Shown: positions 33,598-43,502, counted from the first letter of the stretch. The stretch: DNA of 64,000 bases from Clostridiales bacterium 38-18 (GCA_001897605.1 MKTL01000016.1:416395-480394); one strand, 5' to 3'. Numbers and translations: made by a program. Notes: generated by a model not told the origin, from the letters alone.

Positions 33598-34038
33598 ATG
33601 AATGACCAAACATTATCTATCATCTGGGCAATATTGATTGTATTTTTCACTGTGGTTGAAGCGTTTACATTGGGACTCACTTCGATTTGGTTTGCGGTTG
33701 GTGCACTTGTCGCTTTAATTGCATCTGCAATCGGACTTGGGTTTGCAGTTCAATTTATTGCTTTTGTCGTCGTTGCAGTTATACTATTATTTTACACGAG
33801 ACCGATCGCTAAAAAGTTTCTAAAAGTTGGTCAAAATAAAACCAATGTGGATGCATTGATTGGTAAAACAGGTTTTGTTACAAAATCTATCGTTTCAAGA
33901 GAAGTTGGACAAGTTAAGCTCAATGGTCAAATTTGGACAGCGAAGGGCGTAAGTCATGAAGCGTTTGATTTAGATGAGGAAGTAGAAGTGGTCGCAATCG
34001 AAGGTGTAAAGCTAATCGTAAAGAAAGTGGATAAGTAG
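33598..34038 (+). CDS. NfeD-family membrane protein (short form)
   Basis: 146 residues: two or three transmembrane segments (about 5-75) and a C-terminal OB-fold domain (about 85-146) with ALIGKTGFVTKSI and GQVKLNGQIWTAKG. Short NfeD proteins act with a stomatin/SPFH partner in membrane organisation; that partner is the next gene. There is no protease domain. GGAGG precedes the ATG. The two genes have separate candidate promoters. Confidence 0.92.
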   Translation: MNDQTLSIIWAILIVFFTVVEAFTLGLTSIWFAVGALVALIASAIGLGFAVQFIAFVVVAVILLFYTRPIAKKFLKVGQNKTNVDALIGKTGFVTKSIVSREVGQVKLNGQIWTAKGVSHEAFDLDEEVEVVAIEGVKLIVKKVDK

Positions 34039-34110
34039 AACGAGATATCAAAGCTGGTATATTAAAGTATGATTAGAAATACACAAATGGACGATGTTTA
34101 ATCACGAAAG

Positions 34111-34119
34111 TGATATAAT
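34111..34119 (+). promoter_or_regulatory. Extended -10 promoter upstream of the SPFH gene
   Basis: TGATATAAT, about 38 nt before the ATG; the -35 is weak. Confidence 0.5.
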
Positions 34120-34156
34120 GTAATATATATATTAATATGATTATTAGGAGGTTTAT

Positions 34157-35086
34157 ATGGGTTACTTAATTGGTGTCGTTTTGGCACTTCTATTCTTACT
34201 ATTAGTTGCTTCAAACATTAGAGTGGTACCTCAGTCTAATGGTTATGTCATTGAACGTCTTGGCGCATATATGACAACTTGGGAAACTGGTTTACACTTT
34301 AAAATTCCTCTCCTTGATAGAATTTCAAAGAAAGTATCTTTAAAAGAAATGGTTGCTGATTTCCCACCACAACCTGTAATTACAAAAGATAACGTTACGA
34401 TGAAAATTGACACCGTTGTTTATTATCAAATCACAGATCCAAAGCTATACACCTATGGTGTAGCAATGCCGATCGTAGCAATCGAGAATTTAACAGCGAC
34501 AACACTTCGTAATATCATAGGTCAGCTTGAGCTGGATGAAACCTTATCTTCAAGAGATCTCATCAATACACAAATGAGAGCTATCCTTGACGAAGCAACT
34601 GATCCATGGGGCATTAAGGTAAACCGTGTTGAGCTTAAAAACATCTTACCACCTAAAGACATTCAGGATGCAATGGAAAAACAAATGAGAGCAGAGCGTG
34701 AAAGACGTGAATCGATCCTTAGAGCAGAAGGTGAAAAACGTTCAGCAATCCTTATCGCAGAAGGTAAAAAAGAATCGGTTATTCTAAGCGCAGAAGCAGA
34801 AAAACAAGCTGCAATCCTAAGAGCTGAAGCTAAAAAAGAAGCACAAGTTAGAGAAGCAGAAGGGGAAGCAGAAGCGATTCTTAAAATTCAAAAGGCAACT
34901 GCAATGGGTCTTGAAATGATTAAAGATGTTCATGCAGATCAGTCTGTATTGGCACTTAAGAGCTTTGAAGCACTTGCAAAAGTGGCTGATGGTCAAGCAA
35001 CTAAGTTAATTATTCCAAGCGAACTAACAAATGTTGCGAATATTGTAGCTAGTATCAAAGAAGCAGCAACCTTGGACAAAGCGTAA
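34157..35086 (+). CDS. SPFH/stomatin-family protein (QmcA-like)
   Basis: 309 residues. One N-terminal membrane anchor (about 3-22), an SPFH domain starting VVPQSNGYVIERLGAY (about 25-200), then an Ala/Glu/Arg-rich coiled coil (about 185-255; AEGEKRSAILIAEGKKES and repeats), and a short tail. It should form large oligomers at membrane microdomains and pair with the NfeD protein upstream. AGGAGG precedes the ATG. The precise client is unknown. Confidence 0.93.
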   Translation: MGYLIGVVLALLFLLLVASNIRVVPQSNGYVIERLGAYMTTWETGLHFKIPLLDRISKKVSLKEMVADFPPQPVITKDNVTMKIDTVVYYQITDPKLYTYGVAMPIVAIENLTATTLRNIIGQLELDETLSSRDLINTQMRAILDEATDPWGIKVNRVELKNILPPKDIQDAMEKQMRAERERRESILRAEGEKRSAILIAEGKKESVILSAEAEKQAAILRAEAKKEAQVREAEGEAEAILKIQKATAMGLEMIKDVHADQSVLALKSFEALAKVADGQATKLIIPSELTNVANIVASIKEAATLDKA

Positions 35087-35421
35087 TAAATCATTGTCTG
35101 ATAGGCTAGGAAAATAGCAAGGAAGTAAATTAATAGATTAAAATAACAAATCAGAGGTATTGTTCAGCTGTGAAAATAGATGAATAATATCTCTTTTTAC
35201 GTTGTATAGAGCTGTATCCATTAACAAAATTATAGGTAATATTAAAACTCTTAATTGCAGAACAAATGATATTCAATAATTTAACGACAAAATTAATATT
35301 CTTAATTCGAAAGTTAGAATATGGTTAAAATGTTCAATCTGATATTGATTATGTTTAATTATTGGTGTATTTTAGCATTAGAGATATAACCGAATCAGTC
35401 TTGTAACACGTGAGGTGGAAA
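35087..35421 (+). other. AT-rich intergenic gap of about 335 bp
   Basis: No ORF with a ribosome-binding site, no clear hairpin terminator and no recognised RNA. It probably holds the promoter of the DUF2089 operon; the -10 could be TATAAC near 35385. Confidence 0.5.
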
Positions 35422-35790
35422 ATGAAAAGAACCGTACTGGGAAAATGTCCTGTTTGTAGCTCTAAATTAAAGGTTGTACGATTACAATGTGATCAATGTA
35501 AAACAGGAATAGATGGGAATTTTACCTTAGATAAGTTTAGCTATCTAAGCGATGAGCAAAAAGAATTCATAGAAATATTCGTTAAGAACAGAGGCAACAT
35601 CAAGGAAATTGAAAAGGATCTAGGCATTTCATATCCGACTGTAAGGCGTAACCTAGATCAAGTTATTGAAGCGCTGGGCTATAGTGTAAAGCCGAGTGAA
35701 GAGGAAGTAAACAAAAAAGACATCTTAGAAAAATTAAGTACAGGTGAGCTGACATCTGAAGAGGCTTTGAAAAAGCTTCGTGGTGAATAG
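35422..35790 (+). CDS. DUF2089-family zinc-ribbon/HTH protein
   Basis: 122 residues. The N-terminal zinc ribbon CPVCSSKLK-LQCDQCKTG is followed by a helix-turn-helix-like region (about 40-85; IEKDLGISYPTVRRNLDQVI), and the end (DILEKLSTGELTSEEALKKL) resembles the short SHOCT-like helix pair at the start of the next two proteins. I choose ATG 35422 with GAGGTGG upstream over GTG 35410. Such proteins often precede YvlB-like genes. It may be the transcription factor of this five-gene operon, an inference. Confidence 0.85.
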   Translation: MKRTVLGKCPVCSSKLKVVRLQCDQCKTGIDGNFTLDKFSYLSDEQKEFIEIFVKNRGNIKEIEKDLGISYPTVRRNLDQVIEALGYSVKPSEEEVNKKDILEKLSTGELTSEEALKKLRGE

Positions 35791-35807
35791 TTTTAGAGGA
35801 GGCTATT

Positions 35808-36182
35808 ATGCAAGAAGATCAAATGAAAATACTTAAAATGATTGAAAATGGTACAATTACAGCTGATGAAGGGATGAAACTTCTTCAAGCAATTGGTGGT
35901 GGTGAAGAAAAGAAGGGTAGCGCGAATCGAATCTCAAAACCATCGCATGTGAGAATTTTAGTTGAGAATGAGCATAAATCTAAACCCGTAACCGTTAAGC
36001 TGCCTATAGGTATATTCAAAGCAGGTATTAAAATTGGAGAAAGATTTTCTCCTGAATTTCAAGGTGCGATGTCTGAGGTAGATTATGATGCTATTTTAGT
36101 AGCGATAAATGAAGGCACAGTGGGTGAAATCATGTCAGTGGTGACTGATGACGGAAGCCATGTCAGTATTTTTATAGAATAG
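35808..36182 (+). CDS. SHOCT-like N-terminal domain protein, YvlB-related
   Basis: 124 residues. The first 28 residues (MKILKMIENGTITADEGMKLL) are the SHOCT-like helical motif also found in YvlB/LiaX proteins. The remainder has KPVTVKLPIGIFKAGIKIGE and a short acidic C-terminal region with beta character. No membrane segment. Its start is 17 nt after the DUF2089 gene with GGAGG. Function unknown; the shared N-terminal motif suggests it interacts with its neighbours or with the same partner. Confidence 0.78.
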   Translation: MQEDQMKILKMIENGTITADEGMKLLQAIGGGEEKKGSANRISKPSHVRILVENEHKSKPVTVKLPIGIFKAGIKIGERFSPEFQGAMSEVDYDAILVAINEGTVGEIMSVVTDDGSHVSIFIE

Positions 36183-36192
36183 AGGTGCACAA

Positions 36193-37176
36193 ATGAGTGA
36201 TAAATTAGAGATACTAAAAATGATAGAAAGTGGTAAAATTTCAGTCGATGAAGGGCTTCAAATGATCGAAGCACTTGAGCAAACAGAAAGGATAGATGAG
36301 GATGTCCGAGAAGAGCTATATAGTGATCGAATGGCCGATAATACCAATATTGAATCAGAAATCTACGGAGAAACCATCCGAACCAGTGAATTTAAGAATT
36401 TTGATGTATCCCTAGTGACCTGTAAACTTAACGTTGAAAGATCGAATGTTGACGATGTTACCATTGAAATTTTAGACAATCATACGAGAGAGTACGTCGA
36501 CAAACCAGAGTGGTTACATTTAAACGAAGAACATAATACGATATCCATTAAAGAAAAAAGAACCTCAAATTTAACGGATATATTTGATTTCTTTAAAAGT
36601 GGCAGTGGCTTAAGCAAATCGGTCTATATAAATGTAAAGCTACCTCTTGAAATGGTTATTGATAAAGGTAAATTTTCAAACGTATCAGGCAGCATCTCAT
36701 TATTAGGTGTAAAGTCTGTTGATCTTGAAGCAAGATCTGTAAGCGGTAAGGTCTATGCAGGGGATATAAAAACGCAAACCCTACAGCTCAAATCCACTTC
36801 TGGCTCAGTAACTGCTGATAATGTTAAAGCCGCAAAGCTTTACCTTAATTCAACCTCAGGCAAGGTCAAGCTCAATGGAAATGCACATTTAGTCGAAGCC
36901 AAATCAGTTTCTGGTACATGTGAGCTTCAAATCGGTGCAATGCTAACGAAGTTAAAAACCAGTACGGTATCGGGTAGCCTAAAAATGTACCTTGCTGAGC
37001 CGGAGGTGTTTAATCTGAAATTTAACACGGTATCCGGTGGGATAGATACAAATGGCTTTGCAATCGTTGATAAGTCCAGCTCAAGTAAGAAGTCTGTACA
37101 AATAGACAATCGTTCTAAGGATCATTACATTGAAGCAAGTACGGTTTCAGGTAAAATAGTAATAGATAAATTTTAA
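36193..37176 (+). CDS. DUF4097 beta-repeat protein, YvlB/LiaX-like
   Basis: 327 residues. N-terminal SHOCT-like segment LEILKMIESGKISVDEGLQM, an acidic linker, then a DUF4097 beta-helix with recurring SVSG, STSG and TVSG turns about every 20-25 residues from about 155 to the end. In Bacillus and Enterococcus such proteins belong to envelope-stress responses to antimicrobial peptides. It lies 10 nt after the previous gene and directly upstream of a two-gene ABC exporter, consistent with an envelope-stress/export module. The ligand is unknown. Confidence 0.85.
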   Translation: MSDKLEILKMIESGKISVDEGLQMIEALEQTERIDEDVREELYSDRMADNTNIESEIYGETIRTSEFKNFDVSLVTCKLNVERSNVDDVTIEILDNHTREYVDKPEWLHLNEEHNTISIKEKRTSNLTDIFDFFKSGSGLSKSVYINVKLPLEMVIDKGKFSNVSGSISLLGVKSVDLEARSVSGKVYAGDIKTQTLQLKSTSGSVTADNVKAAKLYLNSTSGKVKLNGNAHLVEAKSVSGTCELQIGAMLTKLKTSTVSGSLKMYLAEPEVFNLKFNTVSGGIDTNGFAIVDKSSSSKKSVQIDNRSKDHYIEASTVSGKIVIDKF

Positions 37177-37201
37177 ACATCATCAAACATCGGAGGCGAC
37201 A

Positions 37202-38851
37202 ATGAAATCCTTACTCTTAAAGAGAAAAAGAGCCTTTATCATATATATCATTGCCTGCTTTTTCCCAGTTATCGGACAACTGGCTGGTAACTTTGGATTT
37301 GCTAAGCTAATTGGAGTCGTGGAAGCGAAGAGCTTCCACGAATTCTATATTTCTATAGGCATAATGTTGATAATTGTAATTTCTACATCATTGCTACAGC
37401 TCGCGTCACGATTTCTTAGAATTCGTTTCATGAGAGATACACTTCTAGATATTAGAAAGCAAGCATTTGACAAGATTATGAGCTTTAGCTACGCGCACTT
37501 TAGTAAAAAATCTAAAGAGGTCTACATATCCAATCTTGTTAATGATATCAACAATTTCGAGCAGATATTTTTTCATAGATTACTAAACGTTATTTTCTAT
37601 ATAGGGGTCTATTCTGTTTCGCTAATCATTTTGGGCTTTTATGATCTGAAGTTTGCGATTGCAATATTCGTCGTTTCTTTAGTGGTTTTCTTTATAACAA
37701 AGTCATTTGAAGGAAAGACGGTTAAGATTCAAGAAGAGGTTTCAGAAAATAATGAAGCCTTTACTTTAAAGGCTTCAAATACATTTAATGGACTTGAAAT
37801 ACTTAAGCTGAATAACATCTCAGACAAATTTCTAGACCAAACCATTGACTCAATTAATAAAGTGGAAACAAAACGCTTTCATTTTACGCTGTTTACAGAG
37901 GCGCAAAGAGGCCTTACTAACATTTTGAGATATGTGATATTTGTTGGTATTTTGATGTATTTGATTATGCAAGCGTTTAACGACGTGAGCTTGACGCGAA
38001 TTACGTTTATGATCCAGCTTGCAAATGGCTGTGTGTGGCCAATTGGACAGGTCATGCCTATGTTCAATGAATTAAAGGCAGCCCTAAAAATATATGAAAA
38101 GATTACCGTAAGTGACGAGCTTGCTGATGAGAATCATTCTGGCAATTTACCTTTTGCATTTGACAATCAAATCATCGCTGAAAACCTCACCTTCTCCTAT
38201 GAAGACCATCGCATATTAAACAGTGCCAATTTTGCACTAAAAAAAGGGCAAAAGTATCTTTTGAAGGGTGCAAGTGGTTCAGGTAAGTCTACACTTATTA
38301 AGCTTATTTCAAAGGTTTATGAGGGCTATGAAGGGAAAATAACTATGGATGGTAGTGATTTTCACAGCCTATCCACTGAGGATTTCAATCAAAACGTCTC
38401 CTTTATTTATCAGGATGTATTTTTATTTGAGGATACACTTAGGAATAACATCACACTTTATAAGCCGTATAGTGAAGCAGCAATTGAAGAGGCGATTGTT
38501 AAATCCGGTTTGAAAGAGCTGGTAAATGCCTTTGAAATGGGTCTAGACCATAAAATACAAGAAAATGGGAAGAATTTATCTGGTGGTCAAAGACAAAGGA
38601 TTTCCATTGCGAGAGCCATTATTAAGAAGAGTCAGATCCTATTTGCAGATGAGGCGACCTCAAGCTTAAATGAAGAGCTTGGACGGGCTATAGAAGATAC
38701 CCTGCTGTCATTAGACGCAACCGTAATCGCTATCTCACATCGCTTCTATGAAGGAGTAACCGAGAAATACGATGCAGTGCTGGAGCTAAAAAGTGGCTTA
38801 CTACAAGAGTATCCTAGTGATGTTTATTTTAAGGAGGTAGTGACAATATGA
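37202..38851 (+). CDS. ABC exporter half-transporter 1
   Basis: 549 residues. Six-helix membrane domain (about 1-300) and ATPase domain (about 325-549). Walker A GASGSGKST, signature LSGGQRQRISIARA, Walker B ILFADEATS and H-loop ISHR are present, so this ATPase site looks complete, although its D-loop is SSLN rather than SALD. The last 4 bp overlap the next gene (ATGA), which encodes the partner half; a heterodimer is likely. Substrate unknown; context suggests peptides or lipids in envelope stress. Confidence 0.92.
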   Translation: MKSLLLKRKRAFIIYIIACFFPVIGQLAGNFGFAKLIGVVEAKSFHEFYISIGIMLIIVISTSLLQLASRFLRIRFMRDTLLDIRKQAFDKIMSFSYAHFSKKSKEVYISNLVNDINNFEQIFFHRLLNVIFYIGVYSVSLIILGFYDLKFAIAIFVVSLVVFFITKSFEGKTVKIQEEVSENNEAFTLKASNTFNGLEILKLNNISDKFLDQTIDSINKVETKRFHFTLFTEAQRGLTNILRYVIFVGILMYLIMQAFNDVSLTRITFMIQLANGCVWPIGQVMPMFNELKAALKIYEKITVSDELADENHSGNLPFAFDNQIIAENLTFSYEDHRILNSANFALKKGQKYLLKGASGSGKSTLIKLISKVYEGYEGKITMDGSDFHSLSTEDFNQNVSFIYQDVFLFEDTLRNNITLYKPYSEAAIEEAIVKSGLKELVNAFEMGLDHKIQENGKNLSGGQRQRISIARAIIKKSQILFADEATSSLNEELGRAIEDTLLSLDATVIAISHRFYEGVTEKYDAVLELKSGLLQEYPSDVYFKEVVTI

Positions 38852-40467
38852 GAAAGCAACTCAAAAAAGCCTACCCTTTTCTTGTACTAGCAGCGATAGC
38901 GGGTATTGCGGTCTATTCTGTAGATGGATTGGTAAGCATTCAAATCATGAAAGCCATTGATGCAGTCATGTCGAAGGATAAGTCATTGATGTTTGATCAC
39001 ATTAAAACGATGCTCCTATTGGCAGGTGTTTTTGTACCGACAACGTTACTGGTCGCTTATTTGAAAGGCTTATATAAAAGAAAAGCAATTGTGACGGCGA
39101 AGGCCTATTACATCGACAAGATCTTTGACAAAGAGATTAACCAGTTTCAAGCAGAAAATACAGCACTTTATCTTAGTGCGTTGACCAATGATGTTTCAAA
39201 TGTTGAGATGAATTATATTGATGGTATCTATGAGGTCGTGCTCAACACCATGAACTTTATCGTAGGAATTGTGGTTATCGCATATGTAAGTCCAATTGCA
39301 CTTGCCGTTGGGATACTGCTTGGTCTTTTGGGACTTGTTGTGTCGGTAGTCATGGGTAAACCCTTACAGCTACATCAATCTCATAGAAGTGAATACTATA
39401 AGGACTACACAATTTATATCAAAGAGTTTTTAGGTGCATTTAATATCATCAAGTCCAATAATTTGGCAGATAAAGTGAGCAATGATTTCTACAGCAAGTC
39501 TGAGAAAATTCAAGAAAAGGGATACATCATTGATAAAATAGTATCCTATATCAGTGCAACTCAGAATTTTATTATGATGTCTATCATGTATGGGCTCCTT
39601 GCATTTTCTGTCTGGATGGCACTTAAAGGTAATCTGACTTTGGGTGGCGTTATTCTCATCGTGAACAATATGGAAAAAATAATGTTTCCACTTATGCAGA
39701 TTAGTGAATGGCTACCTAAGGTGCAATCGACAAAGGGTATTTTCAAACGCATCGATGAGATCCTCGATAAAAATGTGGATCACGAGGAGACCTTATCAGT
39801 AGGAGAGCTAAACGACGGCTTAAGCTTTGATGAAGTGAGCTTCTCTTATGATCATAATGCGGTGCTTGATGAGGTTGTTTTTGAGTTTGATAAAGGCAAG
39901 AAGTACTTGATCGTCGGCCCTAGTGGTGGTGGTAAATCAACCATTTTGAAATTGACGAGAAAGTATTTTAACCCAACTAGGGGTCAAATTAAGTACGATG
40001 CCTTTGATCTTAAAAACGTGCAAAAGGCATCCTATTTCAAACAAATTTCGAATATTGAGCAAGCGGTCTTCATTTTTGAAGACACCTTAAGAAATAATCT
40101 AACCTTATATAAGCAATACGATGATGCTGCCATAGAAGAAGCCATAAAAAATGCTGGACTTTCAGATTTTATTGGCAAGTCTGAGGATGGTCTTGAAAGA
40201 ATGCTTTACGATAATGGCAAGAACATCTCCGGCGGTGAGAAAAGTAGAATTGCCATCGCAAGAGGCTTGCTACAAAATGCAAACATATTGATTTTAGATG
40301 AGGCGTTTGCAAGTCTTGATGGACATGTTGCAAGAGAAATTGAAGAAACCATCTTAAATTTAAATGGCGTTACCGTGGTTAATGTGAGCCACGTTTTGTT
40401 TGAACAAACCAAAGAGAAGTACGATAAAATATTCTTAGTAAAAAACAAAAAGGTTTACGCAATATAA
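38848..40467 (+). CDS. ABC exporter half-transporter 2
   Basis: 539 residues with six membrane helices and an ATPase domain. Walker A GPSGGGKST, signature ISGGEKSRIAIARG (Ile for Leu and Glu for Gln), Walker B ILILDEAFASLDG and H-loop VSHV. The signature departs slightly from LSGGQ, so the two nucleotide sites may be unequal, as in many heterodimeric exporters. Translationally coupled to half 1. Last gene of the operon. Confidence 0.92.
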   Translation: MRKQLKKAYPFLVLAAIAGIAVYSVDGLVSIQIMKAIDAVMSKDKSLMFDHIKTMLLLAGVFVPTTLLVAYLKGLYKRKAIVTAKAYYIDKIFDKEINQFQAENTALYLSALTNDVSNVEMNYIDGIYEVVLNTMNFIVGIVVIAYVSPIALAVGILLGLLGLVVSVVMGKPLQLHQSHRSEYYKDYTIYIKEFLGAFNIIKSNNLADKVSNDFYSKSEKIQEKGYIIDKIVSYISATQNFIMMSIMYGLLAFSVWMALKGNLTLGGVILIVNNMEKIMFPLMQISEWLPKVQSTKGIFKRIDEILDKNVDHEETLSVGELNDGLSFDEVSFSYDHNAVLDEVVFEFDKGKKYLIVGPSGGGKSTILKLTRKYFNPTRGQIKYDAFDLKNVQKASYFKQISNIEQAVFIFEDTLRNNLTLYKQYDDAAIEEAIKNAGLSDFIGKSEDGLERMLYDNGKNISGGEKSRIAIARGLLQNANILILDEAFASLDGHVAREIEETILNLNGVTVVNVSHVLFEQTKEKYDKIFLVKNKKVYAI

Positions 40468-40473
40468 ATGAAA

Positions 40474-40507
40474 AATGACAGACTCGTTTTGATAGAGTCT
40501 GTCAGTT
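40474..40507. terminator. Bidirectional terminator between the ABC operon and the amidohydrolase
   Basis: TGACAGACTC (40476-40485) pairs with GAGTCTGTCA (40495-40504), with A-rich and T-rich flanks. Confidence 0.88.
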
Positions 40508-40510
40508 TAT

Positions 40511-42067
40511 TTATTTGCGGGTAAAGGTACACTCACCGCCGATATAGGTTTTTTCAACCTTTAGAGTCAATAGCTCAGATGGATGTAGGCTTTCAAGTGG
40601 CTTTGTAACAGCAAAGAAATCAGCCAAATACCCAGGTTCGAGTCTTCCCTTTATGTGCGTCTCATATGAAAAATACGCACCAGCCGAAGTATAGGCGTCA
40701 AATGCTTCTTCAAAGGTAAGACCTTCTTCTTTATAGTAAACTAAGCCATCAGGACGTTCTCTATAAATGGCATAATATAAACCGCGCATAGGGTTGGGGT
40801 TCTCTACAGGGGCGTCTGACCCAAATGCAAGTATAATACCGTGAGAAAGCATTTTTTTGTAGGCATAAGAGGTGCGAGCCAGCACTGGACCTACTCTGCT
40901 AGGAACGATGGTCATGTCGTATTCTAAAAACACTGGCTGTACCAGTGCACTGATACCTTGCTTAGCCATCTTCAAAATCAATTCATCGTCCATTATTTGA
41001 CAGTGTATAATGCTATTTCTTCCTGTAGTAACGCCTTCAAATACGTTTAAAATCAATTCTATGGTCGCATCTCCAATACCGTGTATCGCTAGATCAAGCT
41101 TGGCGGATTGACAGATTTTAACTAGCTCACGCAAGTCATCCTCTGAGTGAATAAAGAGTCCCTTTTCACCTGGTGCGTCATGATAGCCTTTACGAATTTT
41201 AGCAGTGCGCGAGCCAAGACTGCCATCTGCCAGTACCTTTAATGGACCATCGGTATATCTACCGTATTGATTATTTTGATTATAGCCATCCTTAATTGCT
41301 TTTCGCAGCAAGTCAGGTGTAAAGAACTGACTTTGCTCGTAAACTCTGATTTTCAATTTGTTTTCATCGACGAGAGCTTTAAAAGCGTCCTGAACTGCGG
41401 CATAGTGGTCCTGTTCAACCATAATTAAATCATCAGTTTGAACGGATGTGATGCCATATGCCATCAGGTGCGCCTGTGCCGTTTCGACGAAGGTCATCAA
41501 TTGCGCTTTACTCGGTTCAATTTTAACGAGGCTCAGGGCATTCTCTCGAATAATACCAGTTAATTCGCCATTTATAACATCTATTGCCCCTCCAGTGATT
41601 TGCATATCTGCGGTAAGCTTGAAATGTGCAATGGCTTTAGAGTTTAAGACTGCGATATGACCACAGGCTCTATACAAAATAACAGGTCGTTCGCTACAGC
41701 AAGCATCTAGATCGTATCGGTTTGGCAATCTTTTTTCTTTGAAAAGATCTTGATTCCAGCCCCTACCGGTTATAATTTCGAAGAAATGACTTGTGCAATA
41801 TGTGGTGAGCGCCTCCTTTAGCGCATCTATGCTATGCACATCACCTAAAAGGCATTGGGAGAGTGAGGCGCCATAGCCCATTAGATGCATATGTGAATCA
41901 TTGAATCCCGGATAGATGAAAAAGCTAGATAAATCCTCAAATATAGTTTCTTCAGTCAGCTTAGGAGGTTCAGTAGCGATTGCTATTATCAATTCATCTT
42001 CAATTAGGACATAGCTTGGGGTGAGCGTCTTCGGATAAACTCCGGCAACCTTTAAGAGCTTTAGCAT
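40511..42067 (-). CDS. YtcJ-like metal-dependent amidohydrolase
   Basis: 518 residues, amidohydrolase_3 type. The metal motif HxH is in NDSHMHLMGYG; ITGRGWNQDLF, LKVLADGSLGSRTAKI, LAIHGIGDATIEL, IIHCQIMDD and LAFGSDAPVENPNP are YtcJ-family signatures. This group hydrolyses N-acyl or amide bonds on varied small molecules; the natural substrate is unknown. It is convergent with the ABC operon, and GGAGAG precedes the ATG on the minus strand. Confidence 0.9.
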   Translation of the reverse strand: MLKLLKVAGVYPKTLTPSYVLIEDELIIAIATEPPKLTEETIFEDLSSFFIYPGFNDSHMHLMGYGASLSQCLLGDVHSIDALKEALTTYCTSHFFEIITGRGWNQDLFKEKRLPNRYDLDACCSERPVILYRACGHIAVLNSKAIAHFKLTADMQITGGAIDVINGELTGIIRENALSLVKIEPSKAQLMTFVETAQAHLMAYGITSVQTDDLIMVEQDHYAAVQDAFKALVDENKLKIRVYEQSQFFTPDLLRKAIKDGYNQNNQYGRYTDGPLKVLADGSLGSRTAKIRKGYHDAPGEKGLFIHSEDDLRELVKICQSAKLDLAIHGIGDATIELILNVFEGVTTGRNSIIHCQIMDDELILKMAKQGISALVQPVFLEYDMTIVPSRVGPVLARTSYAYKKMLSHGIILAFGSDAPVENPNPMRGLYYAIYRERPDGLVYYKEEGLTFEEAFDAYTSAGAYFSYETHIKGRLEPGYLADFFAVTKPLESLHPSELLTLKVEKTYIGGECTFTRK

Positions 42068-42197
42068 ACATCTCTCCTTTAAAAAGTATTTACAATTATT
42101 ATATATTGTTGAAGGTGACTTGTCAGTGTATTATGGTATAATGGTAAGGTGTTATTATTGTAAAATAAATCACAATGTATCAAAATTAGGAGGAGTA

Positions 42198-43454
42198 ATG
42201 AAATATAGTAAACCTATAGTATTGGGTATGAGTTTACTGTTATTGTTAGGTGGCTGTTCAAATGCTGTAGATGATAAAGAAGCAACGACTGAAACCACTG
42301 TCGCAATTACATCGGAGACAAGTACATCAGAGGCGGGATCGGAGTCGTCATCTGAAGCAACTACAGAGCAATCTTCTACGGGAGAGGGAACAACTGTCGC
42401 GCAGGGATCTACTGAAACGACGACAGAGAACGATCATGTCATCGTTAGAAGTGAATCGACGATTAAGAACGATTCTAAAACAGGCAGTATCATTACATCA
42501 CAGGAAAGCTACCAGCTTGGAACTTATATTACCTTGAGTATATATGCAGATAAGGAAGTCCCAAATAATGTTTTTGACGATTTATTTAATCTGATTGATA
42601 AATACGAGTACATGGTCTCAAAGAACATCTCAGGGACAGAGCTTGACAAGGTCAATAAAAATGCAGGAATTGCACCGGTTAAGGTCTCAAGTGATATTAT
42701 TGAAATGGTTAATTTAGGCATTAAATACGCAAAGATTTCCGAAGGACGCTTTGATGTTTCTATAGGACCTATGGTCGATTTATGGGGAATTGGATCTGAA
42801 TCGGCTAGATTACCAGCAGACTCAGAAATTCAGGCGCTAATGAAATCCATCGATTACAGTAAAATTGTGGTAGATAAATCAGCTTCGACCGTTTATTTAA
42901 CTGAAAAGGGTATGGAAATTGATCTAGGTGCTATTGCAAAGGGCTATATCGCGGATAGATTGAAGGAAAAGATACAAGCTGAGGGCTACGAAAGTGCAAT
43001 TATTAACCTAGGTGGTAATGTACTGACGGTTGGTAAAAAGCCGAACAGCGATAACTGGAACATCGGTGTAAGAAATCCAGAATCAGATGCAGGCTCAACG
43101 ATGGGCATTCTAAAGTTAATTGATAACTCTATTGTTTCATCTGGCGTATACGAGAGATTTTTTATACAAGATAATGTAAGATATCACCATATCATCAATG
43201 CATTAACTGGATATCCAGAGCAAAATGAGATGCTATCGGTCTCTATCGTATCTGATCGCTCAGTAGATGGAGATGCCTTATCCACAACCACCTTCCTACT
43301 TGGCCTTCAAAACGGTTACAAGTATATAGAATCCTTAGATGGGATTGGTGCAGTATTTATCATGAAGGACCATTCGGTCTATGTTACAAGTGAATTGGCT
43401 GATAAGTTTACATTAACCAATAAGGATTACACTATTAAAACCATACAGCCTTGA
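42198..43454 (+). CDS. apbE: Lipoprotein FAD:protein FMN transferase (ApbE family)
   Basis: 418 residues. Signal peptide with lipobox LLGGC, then a long Ser/Thr/Glu linker (about 22-95), then the ApbE domain (about 110-418): QLGTYITLSIYA, ISEGRFDVSIGPMVDLWGI, GMEIDLGAIAKGYIAD and AIINLGGNVLTVG are core motifs. It transfers FMN from FAD to Thr/Ser of target proteins outside the membrane. Start ATG 42198 follows TAGGAGGAG; the longer frame adds 26 unlikely residues. The convergent neighbour is a lipoprotein with two FMN-binding repeats, a probable substrate. Confidence 0.93.
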   Translation: MKYSKPIVLGMSLLLLLGGCSNAVDDKEATTETTVAITSETSTSEAGSESSSEATTEQSSTGEGTTVAQGSTETTTENDHVIVRSESTIKNDSKTGSIITSQESYQLGTYITLSIYADKEVPNNVFDDLFNLIDKYEYMVSKNISGTELDKVNKNAGIAPVKVSSDIIEMVNLGIKYAKISEGRFDVSIGPMVDLWGIGSESARLPADSEIQALMKSIDYSKIVVDKSASTVYLTEKGMEIDLGAIAKGYIADRLKEKIQAEGYESAIINLGGNVLTVGKKPNSDNWNIGVRNPESDAGSTMGILKLIDNSIVSSGVYERFFIQDNVRYHHIINALTGYPEQNEMLSVSIVSDRSVDGDALSTTTFLLGLQNGYKYIESLDGIGAVFIMKDHSVYVTSELADKFTLTNKDYTIKTIQP

Positions 43455-43465
43455 TTAAGTCGTTT

Positions 43466-43502
43466 AACCCTATGCTCTGTATACAGAGCATAGGGTTTTT
43501 TA
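43466..43502 (+). terminator. apbE terminator
   Basis: AACCCTATGCTCTG (43466-43479) pairs with CAGAGCATAGGGTT (43484-43497), followed by a T-run. Confidence 0.95.

Noticed and set aside
40640..40670. GGTTCGAGTC string like a tRNA T-arm
   Set aside because: It lies inside the amidohydrolase coding frame, and no acceptor stem or anticodon arm can be formed around it.
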